A DNA stretch of 64,000 nucleotides, from contig NZ_CP108053.1 in assembly GCF_036173105.1 (NCBI RefSeq), positions 1,736,001 to 1,800,000 of the forward strand, written 5' to 3'. A program made the position numbers and the translations under genes. Numbering within the stretch: the first letter of the stretch is position 1; each line of letters opens with the position of its first letter. Below are positions 49,504 to 58,222 of this stretch, in pieces. This stretch comes from Streptomyces sp. NBC_00287. GTDB taxonomy: Bacteria > Actinomycetota > Actinomycetes > Streptomycetales > Streptomycetaceae. The notes beneath the pieces were generated by a model that saw only the letters and a list, made by a program, of their open reading frames with translations, was not told where the DNA came from and searched no databases.

Positions 49504-50066
49504 GGTCTGCCTCCCGTCCCGACCCGCGTCATGATCTCGCACAGCGCACGGTCGTCGAAGATGCGTGAGGTCGGGATCCGCACGGTGGTCCGGGTGCGGC
49601 CGGTGACGGCGTGACCGGCGAGGTTGACCCAGTAGCAGCAGTGCCTGAGGTCGAGCCGGTCGTGGCTGGCGCGCAGCCAGTCGTCCTGGGACCGCGGGAC
49701 GAGCATCACGACGAGGATCTTGTGCACGGAGACCGGGGTGCGGGCGAGCTTGCGCAGGTGGTCGTTGTCCAGCGTGAAGGAGAAGGTGCGGCCCGGGGGG
49801 TTGGGCGGGATCTGGTAGGTGGCTTTGAGCTGCACCTTGATGGTGACCTCGTCGTCGGCCGTGTGCCCGGGTGAGCCGTGACTGACGTGCCAGTCGATGC
49901 CGTTGTCCGGAAATGGCTGCGACAGCGAGCACCCGGCCGCCGCCGCGACCGCGTGCAAGTAGCCCACCTGCAGTGTCTCCATGCAGGCGGTGGTGGCGAG
50001 TGAACCGCGATGGGGGCCCGTGCGTTCGGGCAGCAGCCCGCCCCGCTCGGGCTGCGCTATCGCCAT
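49500..50066 (-). CDS. DUF4365 protein, predicted PD-(D/E)XK-like nuclease fold
   Basis: 188 aa. The N-terminal part shows ETLQVGYLHAVAAAAG, then GIDW with Asp58 and IKVQLKAT with Q79-x-K81. A spaced Asp followed by a QxK motif is the layout of PD-(D/E)XK nucleases with Gln in place of the second acid, as noted for DUF4365 domains, which also occur in bacterial defence islands. The rest has a DDWLRASHDRLDLRHCCYWV segment. The ATG at 50066 has GGAAGG. It is coupled to the downstream 406-aa gene and divergent from the DnaQ-like exonuclease. Nuclease activity is inferred, not known. Confidence 0.75.
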   Translation of the reverse strand: MAIAQPERGGLLPERTGPHRGSLATTACMETLQVGYLHAVAAAAGCSLSQPFPDNGIDWHVSHGSPGHTADDEVTIKVQLKATYQIPPNPPGRTFSFTLDNDHLRKLARTPVSVHKILVVMLVPRSQDDWLRASHDRLDLRHCCYWVNLAGHAVTGRTRTTVRIPTSRIFDDRALCEIMTRVGTGGRP

Positions 50067-50234
50067 GACCAACAGCCTTCCAAGCCAAGTGAATCCCCGT
50101 ACCGGGCCGCTGAACTGCAAAGACCCGCACTCCTGTTGTGTCCTTCCGGCGTACGGCGCAAACAGCCCGGGTATCACCAAACGGGCAGAAGACGGTGCGT
50201 CAGCTGCCGTGGGTGAACGAGGGGTTGTGTAGGT

Positions 50235-50960
50235 ATGGCGAGCTGGTATGAGGGCCCGCTGGCGGCATTCGACACGGAGACGACAGGCGTGGACGTCGAG
50301 ACCGACCGGATCGTCTCGGCGGCCGTCGTGATTCAGGACGCCCCGGGAACCCGGCCACGGGTGACCCGGTGGCTGGTCAACCCGGGTGTGCCGGTGCCGG
50401 AGTCGGCGACGGCGGTGCACGGGCTGACGGAGGAGCATCTGCAGCGCAACGGCCGCTGGCCGGCGCCGGTGATGCATGAGATAGCCGAGGAACTGGCCGA
50501 ACAGGCCGTCGCGGGCCGCCCGCTGGTGGTGATGAACGCGCCGTTCGATCTGACGATCCTCGATCGTGAGCTGCGCCGCCATCGGGCGTCGTCGCTCGAC
50601 CACTGGTTCGAGACGAGCCCGCTGCTGGTGCTCGATCCAAGGGTCCTGGACAAGCATCTGGACCGCTATCGCAAGGGCCGGCGCACGCTCACCGACCTGT
50701 GCGCGCACTACGGGGTCACCCTGGACGGCGCGCATGACGCGGGCGCGGACGCACTGGCCGCGCTGGATGTCGTACGGGCGGTGGGGCGCCGTTTCGCGGC
50801 ACGCCTTGAGCGGCTTTCACCGGCCGAACTGCACACGCTCCAGGCGGTGTGGCACGCGGCACAGGCACGCGGCCTGCAGGCGTGGTTCGCGCGCAGCGGC
50901 ACGGAGGAGGCGGTGGACCCTGCGTGGCCGCTGCGTCCGGATCTTCCGGCGGCGGCATGA
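50235..50960 (+). CDS. DnaQ-like DEDDh 3'-5' exonuclease
   Basis: 241 aa. Exo I FDTETTG with D13 and E15, Exo II around VVMNAPFDLTILDREL, Exo III AHDAGADALAALDV with the catalytic His and Asp. All DEDDh residues are present, so it should be an active 3'-5' exonuclease on DNA or RNA, but it is a stand-alone protein rather than a polymerase III epsilon subunit. The C-terminal 60 residues are variable. The start at 50235 is an ATG preceded by a weak GTAGGT. Its stop lies at the edge of a perfect palindrome that also follows tRNA-Val on the other strand. Confidence 0.9.
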   Translation: MASWYEGPLAAFDTETTGVDVETDRIVSAAVVIQDAPGTRPRVTRWLVNPGVPVPESATAVHGLTEEHLQRNGRWPAPVMHEIAEELAEQAVAGRPLVVMNAPFDLTILDRELRRHRASSLDHWFETSPLLVLDPRVLDKHLDRYRKGRRTLTDLCAHYGVTLDGAHDAGADALAALDVVRAVGRRFAARLERLSPAELHTLQAVWHAAQARGLQAWFARSGTEEAVDPAWPLRPDLPAAA

Positions 50961-50991
50961 AGAAGGCCGGTCCGTACGGACCGGCCTTCTT
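50960..50991. terminator. Perfect 32-bp palindromic terminator
   Basis: AAGAAGGCCGGTCCGT and its exact complement ACGGACCGGCCTTCTT form an uninterrupted palindrome starting at the exonuclease stop and ending 7 bp from the tRNA-Val 3' end. It can terminate both converging transcripts. Confidence 0.85.
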
Positions 50992-50995
50992 TCCC

Positions 50996-51072
50996 GGTGG
51001 GCGATACTGGGTTCGAACCAGTGACCTCTTCGGTGTGAACGAAGCGCTCTCCCACTGAGCTAATCGCCCGGG
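50996..51072. repeat. 77-bp direct repeat, copy 1 (tRNA-Val and flanks)
   Basis: Identical over 77 bases to 60818-60894, including 2-3 bases on each side of the tRNA. Both copies are in the same orientation, 9.8 kb apart. Confidence 0.95.
50998..51069 (-). tRNA. tRNA-Val (anticodon CAC), copy 1
   Basis: 72-nt cloverleaf read on the minus strand: acceptor GGGCGAT/ATCGCCC, D arm GCTC/GAGC, anticodon stem CTTCG/CGAAG with loop TTCACAC giving anticodon CAC, variable AGGTC, T arm ACTGG-TTCGAAC-CCAGT, discriminator A. The 3' CCA is not encoded (genomic sequence continues CCG). Decodes GUG, a common valine codon in high-GC genomes. An identical gene lies at 60820-60891. Confidence 0.97.
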
Positions 51073-51082
51073 AACGCACTGA

Positions 51083-51112
51083 ACAATACAGGTCCCCGCG
51101 GGCTTCCTTCAA
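51083..51112 (-). promoter_or_regulatory. Promoter of tRNA-Val copy 1
   Basis: On the minus strand TTGAAG (51107-51112), 18 bp, TATTGT (51083-51088), ending 13 bp before the tRNA 5' end. The -35 overlaps the last codon of the SRPBCC gene. Confidence 0.6.
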
Positions 51113-51555
51113 ACCGCTTCCAAGTAAGCGGCGAGGCCACGCCGTCCGGCCCGCATCATCAGCCAGTGGTTGGCCCGGAAGACGGGCCGACCGGGCACGG
51201 CCAGCTTGCGCATCAGCGGCTTGCGCACCTCGACGACCTGGTCGTAGCGGGCCAGGCTGCCGGTGCCGTCCGGAGTGATGGTCCACCGCGCCCACCCCTC
51301 CAGATCGCCGGACATGGCGATCTCCAGCACCCCGGCCGCCGGATCGCGCCGCACCTCGCGCGCGGTGAAGGTCAGGTCGTACGGCAGGAGGGAGCGGATC
51401 CTGACCACGCCGCTGGAGTCGTCGAGCCGGTTCACCTCGCGCACCTGGGGCCACCAGCGGGGGTAGTCCTCGGCGCGCTCCAGGGCGTCGTAGACGGCGG
51501 CGGGCGGCGCGGGCAGGGTCCACCGGCTGCGGAATCGGTAATGGGACCAGTCCAT
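51109..51555 (-). CDS. SRPBCC/START-like ligand-binding protein
   Basis: 148 aa with the helix-grip fold pattern of polyketide cyclase/dehydrase-type proteins: an N-terminal strand (YRFRSRWTLPAPPAAVYDALE), DYPRWWPQVREVNRL and a long C-terminal helix ending in AGRRGLAAYLEAV. Such proteins bind hydrophobic small molecules; no ligand can be named. The ATG at 51555 follows a CTGCTC context without a strong Shine-Dalgarno sequence. It lies upstream of tRNA-Val and is divergent from the 760-aa membrane protein gene. Confidence 0.85.
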   Translation of the reverse strand: MDWSHYRFRSRWTLPAPPAAVYDALERAEDYPRWWPQVREVNRLDDSSGVVRIRSLLPYDLTFTAREVRRDPAAGVLEIAMSGDLEGWARWTITPDGTGSLARYDQVVEVRKPLMRKLAVPGRPVFRANHWLMMRAGRRGLAAYLEAV

Positions 51556-51639
51556 GAGCAGAGTGTGACACCGCATCTGAGTACGTCCTGAGTATGCGCA
51601 CTCATGCCGTACGGCGTGACGCGGACCACACTCCCATCC

Positions 51640-53922
51640 ATGACGCACATCCCGTCCCCCGCCGAGGAGTTGCGGCTCCTCGACGCCGAGCTGCGACAAC
51701 TGGACGCCCGCCGGTCCCAGTTGCTCGCCCGCCGTGGCTGGCTGGTCGCCGCCCTGGACGCGGCCCGGCCCGCGCCCGTCGTCGCGCCGCCGCGCCCCGA
51801 GGCCTCCCCGCCGCGCGTGCAGAACGTGCTGCTGATCCTGGGCGGCGCGCTGCTCACCATCGCCGCGATGGCCTTCACGCTGGTCGGCTGGGGGCACCTG
51901 GGCATCGTGGGGCGGTCCGTGGTGCTGGGCGCGGTCACGGTGGCGGCGCTCGCGACACCGGTGCCGCTGCTGGCGCGCGGCCTGCGCTCGACGGCGGAGG
52001 CGGTGGCGGGGCTCGGTCTGGCACTGACGGTGCTGGACGCCTACGCGTTGCACGAGGTCGCGCTGAGCGAGGTGGACGGCGTCGGCTATACGGCGGTCGC
52101 GGCGGCGGTGCTGGCGGCCGGGTGGACGGCGTACGGCCTGCTGCCGAGGACGGCCGGGCTGCGGCTGCCGCTGCCCGCCGCGCTGGTGTCGGCGCAACTC
52201 CCGCTGCTCCTGTGGGCGTTGGCGACCGACGCCGGCCTGTACTGGTTCGCCGCCGCGCTGCTGGTCACGGCCGGTTTCGACACCGCTGTGGCGCTCCGGG
52301 TGCCCACCCGTTCCGTACGGATCGCCGCCGCTGTCGGCGCGTACGGCATGGGCGCCGGGGGCGTACTGACGGCCGGGGGTCTGTCCTGGACGGCCACCGG
52401 TCCGAGCGCCGCCGCCCGTGCGGCGGCGCTCCTCCTCCTGGGCGCGGTGATCGCCCTGACGGCGGCCTGGCGCACGACCACGCTGACGGCGCCCATCGGC
52501 GGCCTGCTCCTGGTCGCGGCCCTGGGCGGCGTCCCGCGCGTGGTGCTGCCGGAGGTGTGGACGGTGCCGGTGTATCTGGCGTGCGGCGTAGCCCTGTTGG
52601 CGGCCCTGCGCGTCCAGCGCCTCCCCGACCCCGTACGAGACGGCCTGGTCCGAGCGTCGGCCGGCGTGCAGGCCCTCGCCCTGCTGTGGGCGCTGCCACT
52701 GATCGCCGTCACCCTGCTGGGCCCCCTCGCCTGGATCGACCGACCCTGGTCCGGCGCACCGTCGGACATCCGGGCCGCGGTGACGGCCGAGGTGCCGTGG
52801 CCTCCGCAGTCGGAGACGGCCCCGCTGGTGCTGGCCGCCATCGCCGCCGTACTGGCGCTCACAGCCCGCAAGGGGGCGTCGGTCCTGGCCTGGGCAACGG
52901 CACTCGCACTCCCAGCGGTGCTGGAACTGCCCTACGAGGCAGGCCTGTTGGTGGCACTGTCACTGACAGCCCTCGCCATGATCTCGGCAGCACCGACGGC
53001 CACGATCCTCGCCGTAGCGACGTCCGTCCACGCGGCCCTCCTCGCCCTGGCCACACAGTCCGCGACCCTGACCGTCCTCACCACACTGACGCTGCTCTTC
53101 GCAGCGGCCTCCTGGCGCCGCGCTCCCGTAGCCGCGCCGACAGCCCTCGCCTACGCCACCGCCCTGACCTGCGCGATCGGCGCCGCCGCGAACTGGGCAC
53201 CGCAGCACACCGCGCTGCTGGTCCTGACGGTCCCGGTGGCCGCCGCCCTGCTGGCCGCACGCGACTCCGAGGCAGCCCTCCACGTAGAGGTGACAGGCGC
53301 CATCGCAGCGCTGCTGGCCATCGGCCTGGCGATCACCGACCCGCCGATGCTGGCCCTGGTACTCGCCCTGTGCGGGGTCATCACCGCAGCCACGGCGATC
53401 CGCCCCGACCGCCGCCCGGTCGCCTACGCCTCCGCCGCCCTCTTCGTCCTGGCCACCTGGGTCCGCCTGGCAGCCTGGGAGGTCGACACACCGGAGGCCT
53501 ACACGCTCCCGGTGACCATCCCGGCCCTGCTGGTGGGCGCCCTGCGCAGGCGCAGCGACCCACAGACCTCGTCCTGGACGGCGTACGGCCCAGGCCTGGC
53601 CGCGACCCTGCTGCCGAGCCTGATCGCGGCCTGGGCGGACCCGCACTGGACGCGCCCCCTGCTGCTGGGCCTGGCGGCCTTGTCGCTCACCCTGCTGGGC
53701 GGCGGCCACCAGCTCCAGGCACCGCTGCTGCTCGGCGGCGCCGTGCTGGCCCTGGACGCCCTGCACGAACTCGCCCCGTACATCGTCCAGGTGACCGACG
53801 CCCTCCCCCGCTGGGCGCCTCCCGCACTCGCCGGCCTCCTGCTGCTCGCCCTGGGTGCGACGTACGAACAGCGTTTGAGGGAGGTCCGACGGGTGCGGGA
53901 GGTCCTGGGGAAGATGAACTAG
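51640..53922 (+). CDS. Large multi-pass membrane protein, unknown function
   Basis: 760 aa. Residues 1-40 form a charged helix (EELRLLDAELRQLDARRSQL), followed by a proline-rich linker and then some 20 or more hydrophobic segments covering the rest, beginning VLLILGGALLTIAAMAFTLV. The layout, a short coiled coil followed by many helices, resembles DUF2157-like membrane proteins and large Streptomyces membrane proteins of unknown role. No transporter signature was found. The ATG at 51640 is chosen just ahead of the helix; one 36 bp upstream is possible. It ends 7 bp from the convergent lyase gene. Confidence 0.75.
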   Translation: MTHIPSPAEELRLLDAELRQLDARRSQLLARRGWLVAALDAARPAPVVAPPRPEASPPRVQNVLLILGGALLTIAAMAFTLVGWGHLGIVGRSVVLGAVTVAALATPVPLLARGLRSTAEAVAGLGLALTVLDAYALHEVALSEVDGVGYTAVAAAVLAAGWTAYGLLPRTAGLRLPLPAALVSAQLPLLLWALATDAGLYWFAAALLVTAGFDTAVALRVPTRSVRIAAAVGAYGMGAGGVLTAGGLSWTATGPSAAARAAALLLLGAVIALTAAWRTTTLTAPIGGLLLVAALGGVPRVVLPEVWTVPVYLACGVALLAALRVQRLPDPVRDGLVRASAGVQALALLWALPLIAVTLLGPLAWIDRPWSGAPSDIRAAVTAEVPWPPQSETAPLVLAAIAAVLALTARKGASVLAWATALALPAVLELPYEAGLLVALSLTALAMISAAPTATILAVATSVHAALLALATQSATLTVLTTLTLLFAAASWRRAPVAAPTALAYATALTCAIGAAANWAPQHTALLVLTVPVAAALLAARDSEAALHVEVTGAIAALLAIGLAITDPPMLALVLALCGVITAATAIRPDRRPVAYASAALFVLATWVRLAAWEVDTPEAYTLPVTIPALLVGALRRRSDPQTSSWTAYGPGLAATLLPSLIAAWADPHWTRPLLLGLAALSLTLLGGGHQLQAPLLLGGAVLALDALHELAPYIVQVTDALPRWAPPALAGLLLLALGATYEQRLREVRRVREVLGKMN

Positions 53923-53950
53923 CCGGTCACTACGGCATCTTGTTCCCCAG
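53905..53950. terminator. Inverted repeat made from the ends of two convergent genes
   Basis: CTGGGGAAGATG (53905-53916) is complementary to CATCTT-GTT-CCCCAG (53936-53950), with one 3-nt bulge. The arms are the last codons of the 760-aa protein gene and of the lyase gene, so the only room for termination is within coding DNA. Confidence 0.6.
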
Positions 53951-56668
53951 CAGTGCCAGGTTCTCGATGGCGGCGAGGCCGTACAGCGCGGTGTCGTTCG
54001 TGGACACCCAGGTGGCCTCGCTGCCGGGAACCAGCGTGACCGGCCCGCTCAGCTTCTCCGTCGTCCAGGGCGCCGACTCCTTGTACCCGTCGGAGTTGTA
54101 GAACTTCTGCCACGCGCGCGTGGCGAGCTTCTCGTCCCCGGTCTTGACGGCCGCGTACGCATCGAGCCGTGAGTGCCCCTGGAACAGCAGCAGCGTCCCG
54201 AAGTTGGAGCCGTACCGCGCCGCCTGCTCGGCCTTCGTGGCGTTGAAGTAGCGGCAGTAGTCGAAGTAGGCCTCGTTGAACTTCGGCATGTCCACCAGGT
54301 CGATGAGCTCGGCACACAGCTCGTTCAGACCGAACACGGCGGACAGATGCGAGACCCCCACCACCGGCTTCTCGGCGACGGCAAAGCGACCGGTGTCGAG
54401 GTCGTACAGCCCGGTGCCCTGCACAAAACCGTTCGGCTGCGCGGCGATTGTCTCCATCGTGGACAGCACCCGCGCCTTGGCCTTCTCCCACTTCGGCCCC
54501 TTGCGCTCCCACTCGGTCAGCCACGCGGACACCAGACCGCTCCAGTCCGTGCCGAAGCCGATCGACAGCGCGTGTCGGTCGGGAGTGTACGGCTCGGTGC
54601 GGATCTTGCGGATCGGGTCGAGGATGAGGAACGTCTCGTCGGAGTCGACGTTGGCGTGCATGAGGTCGCCGACGCGCTCGTCGCCGGTGAGGAAGTAGTA
54701 GTAGCGGCGATACGTGGTGTTGGCGATGCGCTGCTGCTTGGCACTGTCGGCATAGTGCTGGACGCCGTGCCGGGTGCCGAGGCCGGCCCATTTGCCCAGG
54801 TGGTAGACGTCGACCTCACCGGTGTGCCGGGTCATCGCCTCGGCGAAACGGAAGATGTCCGCGCGGCCGGAGCGCAGATACGCGAACCAGAGCCACAGGT
54901 CCGGCGACAGCTCGGAGTTGTCCCAGGCGTAGCCGCCGACGTCGTACCGCCACTGGTGCCGGACCGTGTCGTAGGTGTGCATGATGTCGCCGTAGTCCCA
55001 GAAGCCGTACCAACGGCGCATCTCCACCTGGTCCTTGTAATAGGTGAAGAGGAAGTCGAGGTGGTCCTCGATCTTGGCCTTGGCGGGGGTGGAGCGGTCG
55101 GGCTCGGAGTACAGGCCCGGGCCGAAAACGCCGGCCTTGATGAGCTGCTTGGGCGGCGCGGCGAGCTGCGGCAACACGCGGACGGCCTCGACCTGTTGGG
55201 CCATGGCGTCCGCCGACGGTGTCGACTCGTTGGCCCAGAAGAGGAGTTCGGAGGTACGGGCGATGCCGTACGGGGTGCCGAAGCCGGGCTCGTAGTCCTC
55301 GTAGGTGATGTTGAGGCCTTCGAGCTGCTCGGGGAAGGTGTCCTGGCCCATGCCGTCGTGGTAGAAGCGCAGGTCCATGGGCTGTGCCTCGGACGACCAG
55401 AGCCAGAGGGTGACCTCGGCCTCTTCGGTGTGGGCGTCGCGGATGTCGAGCTGGGCGGGGAACTTCTCCCAGAAGTCCCTGAGCCCGAAGGAGAATCCGC
55501 CGCTCACGCCGCCGACGTAGCCGAAGCCGTTCGCGCGGCCCCCGCCGCCCGCGCCGATCCAGCCGTGCCCCTTCTTGGTCCGCTTGCGGAGGGTGAACCC
55601 GTCGGCAGAGAGCTGGGAGAGGGTGTAGTCGCCCCACTCGGGGATGTACTGGAGGCGGGTGGTGACCCGCTGGTCCCAGGTCGCCGGGTCGGGCAGCTTC
55701 TTGCCCTCGAACTGGGCCGCCTGGACGGCCGCGCCCGGGTCGCGGCGCAGTCCGGTGATGCCCTTGACGGCCTCGCGGAGCAGGCCGGTGCCCTCGCCGC
55801 CGATGCGGATGTGGCGGTCGTAGGACTGGTCGCGCATGGGGACGGTGAACCGCACCCCGAGCCCGCGGATGAAGTCGCCGCTGGCCTTGCCCGGCTCCTG
55901 GGTGCCGTCGAAAGTGATCGTGTGCACCATACGGAAGGAGTCGGCGCCCGCGTAGAAGTAGAGCCGGATGGAGAACGGCAGCCAACTGCGGTCGCCCTTG
56001 CGGTGCTTGCCGTCGATCCGGACCACCGCGCGGACCGGGCCCTCCTGCTCGACCTCGACCTTCGCGATGGCGCCGTCGAAGCGCTCCGTCTTGACCGCGC
56101 CCTGATCCTCGTCCTCGATCTCGGGCTGGCGGATCAGGACCAGCTTGCCGTCCTTGGCGATCTCGGTGGAGCCGCGGGTGACGGACTTGATCAGCGTGGC
56201 GCCGGACTTGCCGATCTTCGCGGTGATGACGCCCGTCGATATGTCGATCGTGCCACCGCTCTTGTCGACGGTGACCTTCTTCTCGGGCGCGGCGGGCTCG
56301 CCGGCGGCGAGGGTCAGCTTGCCGGAGCCGCCCGAACTCACCGCGTGCGCGGTCCACTTGAGGGAGCCGTCGGGCCAGTAGGCGAGCGGCCAGGTCTGTA
56401 CGGGCACGGCCTTGCCGTCCGCGTCCGTCAGCGCGAACGTCTGGTCCTCCTGGAAGGCACCCTTCGGCCAGGGCACGCCCAGAGTCGAGCCGGGCGCGGC
56501 GCCGAGGCCGCCGTCCTCCAGCCAGTCCAGGGTCACGGGGTCGCCGTCACCGGCCGCGGCTCTGGGCGCGGCCTGCGCGTCCTTGGCCCCTAGTGCCCAG
56601 CTGAACTGTGCGGCGGCGCCGGCGACGGCGGCCGCTTTGAGAAGGGACCTGCGAGGGATGGGGGACAT
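53930..56668 (-). CDS. Tat-exported PL26-like exo-rhamnogalacturonan lyase family protein
   Basis: 912 aa. A Tat signal peptide (RRSLLK at residues 6-11, hydrophobic to about 27, cleavage near AQA-AP at 35-36) directs folded export. The mature part starts with the domain typical of PcRGLX/YetA proteins: LGVPWPKGAFQ and VPVQTWPLAYWPDGSLKWTA, a RIFT-barrel fold, followed by a beta-sandwich region and a C-terminal (alpha/alpha) toroid rich in aromatic residues (YYKDQVEMRRWYGFWDYGD). The family includes a fungal exo-lyase acting on the rhamnogalacturonan I backbone of pectin. It is the last gene of a sugar-uptake operon. The ATG at 56668 has AAGGA. The exact substrate is inferred from the family. 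Confidence 0.78.
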   Translation of the reverse strand: MSPIPRRSLLKAAAVAGAAAQFSWALGAKDAQAAPRAAAGDGDPVTLDWLEDGGLGAAPGSTLGVPWPKGAFQEDQTFALTDADGKAVPVQTWPLAYWPDGSLKWTAHAVSSGGSGKLTLAAGEPAAPEKKVTVDKSGGTIDISTGVITAKIGKSGATLIKSVTRGSTEIAKDGKLVLIRQPEIEDEDQGAVKTERFDGAIAKVEVEQEGPVRAVVRIDGKHRKGDRSWLPFSIRLYFYAGADSFRMVHTITFDGTQEPGKASGDFIRGLGVRFTVPMRDQSYDRHIRIGGEGTGLLREAVKGITGLRRDPGAAVQAAQFEGKKLPDPATWDQRVTTRLQYIPEWGDYTLSQLSADGFTLRKRTKKGHGWIGAGGGGRANGFGYVGGVSGGFSFGLRDFWEKFPAQLDIRDAHTEEAEVTLWLWSSEAQPMDLRFYHDGMGQDTFPEQLEGLNITYEDYEPGFGTPYGIARTSELLFWANESTPSADAMAQQVEAVRVLPQLAAPPKQLIKAGVFGPGLYSEPDRSTPAKAKIEDHLDFLFTYYKDQVEMRRWYGFWDYGDIMHTYDTVRHQWRYDVGGYAWDNSELSPDLWLWFAYLRSGRADIFRFAEAMTRHTGEVDVYHLGKWAGLGTRHGVQHYADSAKQQRIANTTYRRYYYFLTGDERVGDLMHANVDSDETFLILDPIRKIRTEPYTPDRHALSIGFGTDWSGLVSAWLTEWERKGPKWEKAKARVLSTMETIAAQPNGFVQGTGLYDLDTGRFAVAEKPVVGVSHLSAVFGLNELCAELIDLVDMPKFNEAYFDYCRYFNATKAEQAARYGSNFGTLLLFQGHSRLDAYAAVKTGDEKLATRAWQKFYNSDGYKESAPWTTEKLSGPVTLVPGSEATWVSTNDTALYGLAAIENLALLGNKMP

Positions 56669-56753
56669 GACCGTTCCTTCCGTGCGGGTGGGATGGGCAG
56701 GGGCATGACAGAGAGAGGTACGGCGCCCAGGTGGGCGCCGACCTGATACGAGG

Positions 56754-57344
56754 TCAGCGGCGCCGGTACCGCTCCTCCACGGCGACGGCCGCCGCCGCGA
56801 CGGCCCCGACCACGGGGACCGCGAGCGGCGCGAGGAACGCGGCGGACAGGGCCACGACGGCAAGACCGGCGATGATCAGAAAGGATCCGGCGGGATCGAG
56901 CACGGTCCGCCGCCCGGCGTCCGCGAGCAGCGCCCGCCAGGAGCCGCCCGGCGTCCAGACGGCCGCCGCCCGCAGCAGGGCCACGGTGAGCCCGATCAGC
57001 GCGAACAGTCCGACGGCCCCGACGAGCGGCCCGCCGGGCAGCCCGGCCCGCGCGGCCTGGACGTCCACCCAGACCGCGGCGGCCGCGGCCCAGCCGGCGA
57101 GCCCGACCACCCACCCCCCGCGCAGGGCCGCCCGGAAGTCCGCGACGAACTCCCGCCAGCCACCTACCTCGTGGCCGGTACGCCGCCGCAGATGCCGGGC
57201 GCCGGCGGCGAAGGCCGCGGGGTAGGTGATGAACCCGAGGCAGGCCACGGCGATCCACACGCCGGTGAGCAGCGCCTCGGCGAAGACGGCGAAGCGCTCG
57301 CCGAACATGGACTCCTTGCGTGCTTTCATGCGCGCCTCGGCCAT
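56754..57344 (-). CDS. DUF624/YesL-like membrane protein of sugar operon
   Basis: 196 aa with about five membrane helices and the family start MFGERFAVFAEALLTGVWIAV (written in part). DUF624 proteins are regular companions of ABC permeases for plant-polysaccharide oligosaccharides; B. subtilis YesL lies in the rhamnogalacturonan gene cluster. Its precise role is not established. The start at 57344 lies 2 bp after the permease stop, so it is co-translated. Two further in-frame ATGs (6th and 13th codons) could be the real start. Confidence 0.82.
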   Translation of the reverse strand: MAEARMKARKESMFGERFAVFAEALLTGVWIAVACLGFITYPAAFAAGARHLRRRTGHEVGGWREFVADFRAALRGGWVVGLAGWAAAAAVWVDVQAARAGLPGGPLVGAVGLFALIGLTVALLRAAAVWTPGGSWRALLADAGRRTVLDPAGSFLIIAGLAVVALSAAFLAPLAVPVVGAVAAAAVAVEERYRRR

Positions 57345-57346
57345 GG

Positions 57347-58222
57347 TCAGCCCTTCAGCCCGGAGGTCGCCATACCGTCGATCAGATAGCGCTGGAAGGC
57401 CATGAAGAAGGCGATGACCGGCACCAGCGCCACCAGCGACATCGCGATCATGCTGCCGTAGTTGGAGACGCCCTCCTGATCGCGGAACATCATCAGGCCG
57501 AGCGAGACCGTGTACTTCTCAGGGGTGTTGAGGTAGATCAACGGCCCCATGAAGTCGTTCCAGGCGTTGATGAAGGTGAAGATGGCGCTGGTGATGATCG
57601 CCGGGCGGCACAGCGGCAGCACGATGGACCAGTAGGTCCTCAAGTGCCCGCAGCCGTCGAGCTTGGCCGCCTCGTCCAGCTCGCGCGGCAGCCCGCGCAT
57701 GAACTGCACCATCAGGAAGACGAAGAACGCCTCCACGGCCAGGAACTTGCCCGCGACGAGCGGCACCAGAGTGTCGACGAGCTCCAGCTTGCGGAACATC
57801 ACGTATTGCGGAATGAGCAGCACGTGATACGGCAGCAGCAGGGTGCCGATCATCAGCGTGAACAGCAGGTTCCGGCCCGCGAACCCGATCTTGGCGAAGG
57901 CGTACGCAGTCAGCGAGCTGGACACCACGACACCGACCACGGCAAGACCCGCGTACATCAGCGAGTTCCAGAAGAAGCTGCCGATGGAGATGCCGGAGAT
58001 ACCGTCGGCGAGCCCGGAGAAGTTCGCCCAGACCGGCTCGGCGGGCAAGAGGTCGAGGCTGGCGATGATGTCCTTGCTCGGCTTGAACGAGGCGCCCACG
58101 ACCCAGATCACGGGATACAGCACGACCGCGAGGACGAGCAGCGCGCCCACGTGCCAGGCGATCGATCCGGTGCGCTTGCGCTCGTTCGCGCTGCGCACGG
58201 CAGGGCTGGTGGCGGTGGTCAC
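57347..58222 (-). CDS. Carbohydrate ABC transporter permease, MalG type
   Basis: 291 aa with six membrane helices and the EAA loop ELDEAAKLDGCGHLRTYWSIVLP (residues about 185-207; key EAA...G...) that contacts the ATPase. It belongs to the CUT1 family, transporting oligosaccharides. The GTG at 58222 overlaps the other permease's stop as GTGA, and GGAGG precedes it. No ATPase gene is in the operon; CUT1 systems in Streptomyces commonly share the MsiK ATPase encoded elsewhere. Confidence 0.95.
   Translation of the reverse strand: MTTATSPAVRSANERKRTGSIAWHVGALLVLAVVLYPVIWVVGASFKPSKDIIASLDLLPAEPVWANFSGLADGISGISIGSFFWNSLMYAGLAVVGVVVSSSLTAYAFAKIGFAGRNLLFTLMIGTLLLPYHVLLIPQYVMFRKLELVDTLVPLVAGKFLAVEAFFVFLMVQFMRGLPRELDEAAKLDGCGHLRTYWSIVLPLCRPAIITSAIFTFINAWNDFMGPLIYLNTPEKYTVSLGLMMFRDQEGVSNYGSMIAMSLVALVPVIAFFMAFQRYLIDGMATSGLKG

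Noticed and set aside
48283..50130. A single 615-aa protein covering the DUF4365 partner
   Set aside because: The first 200 residues are the wrong frame of the DUF4365 gene; the ATG at 49503 overlapping its stop is the natural start.
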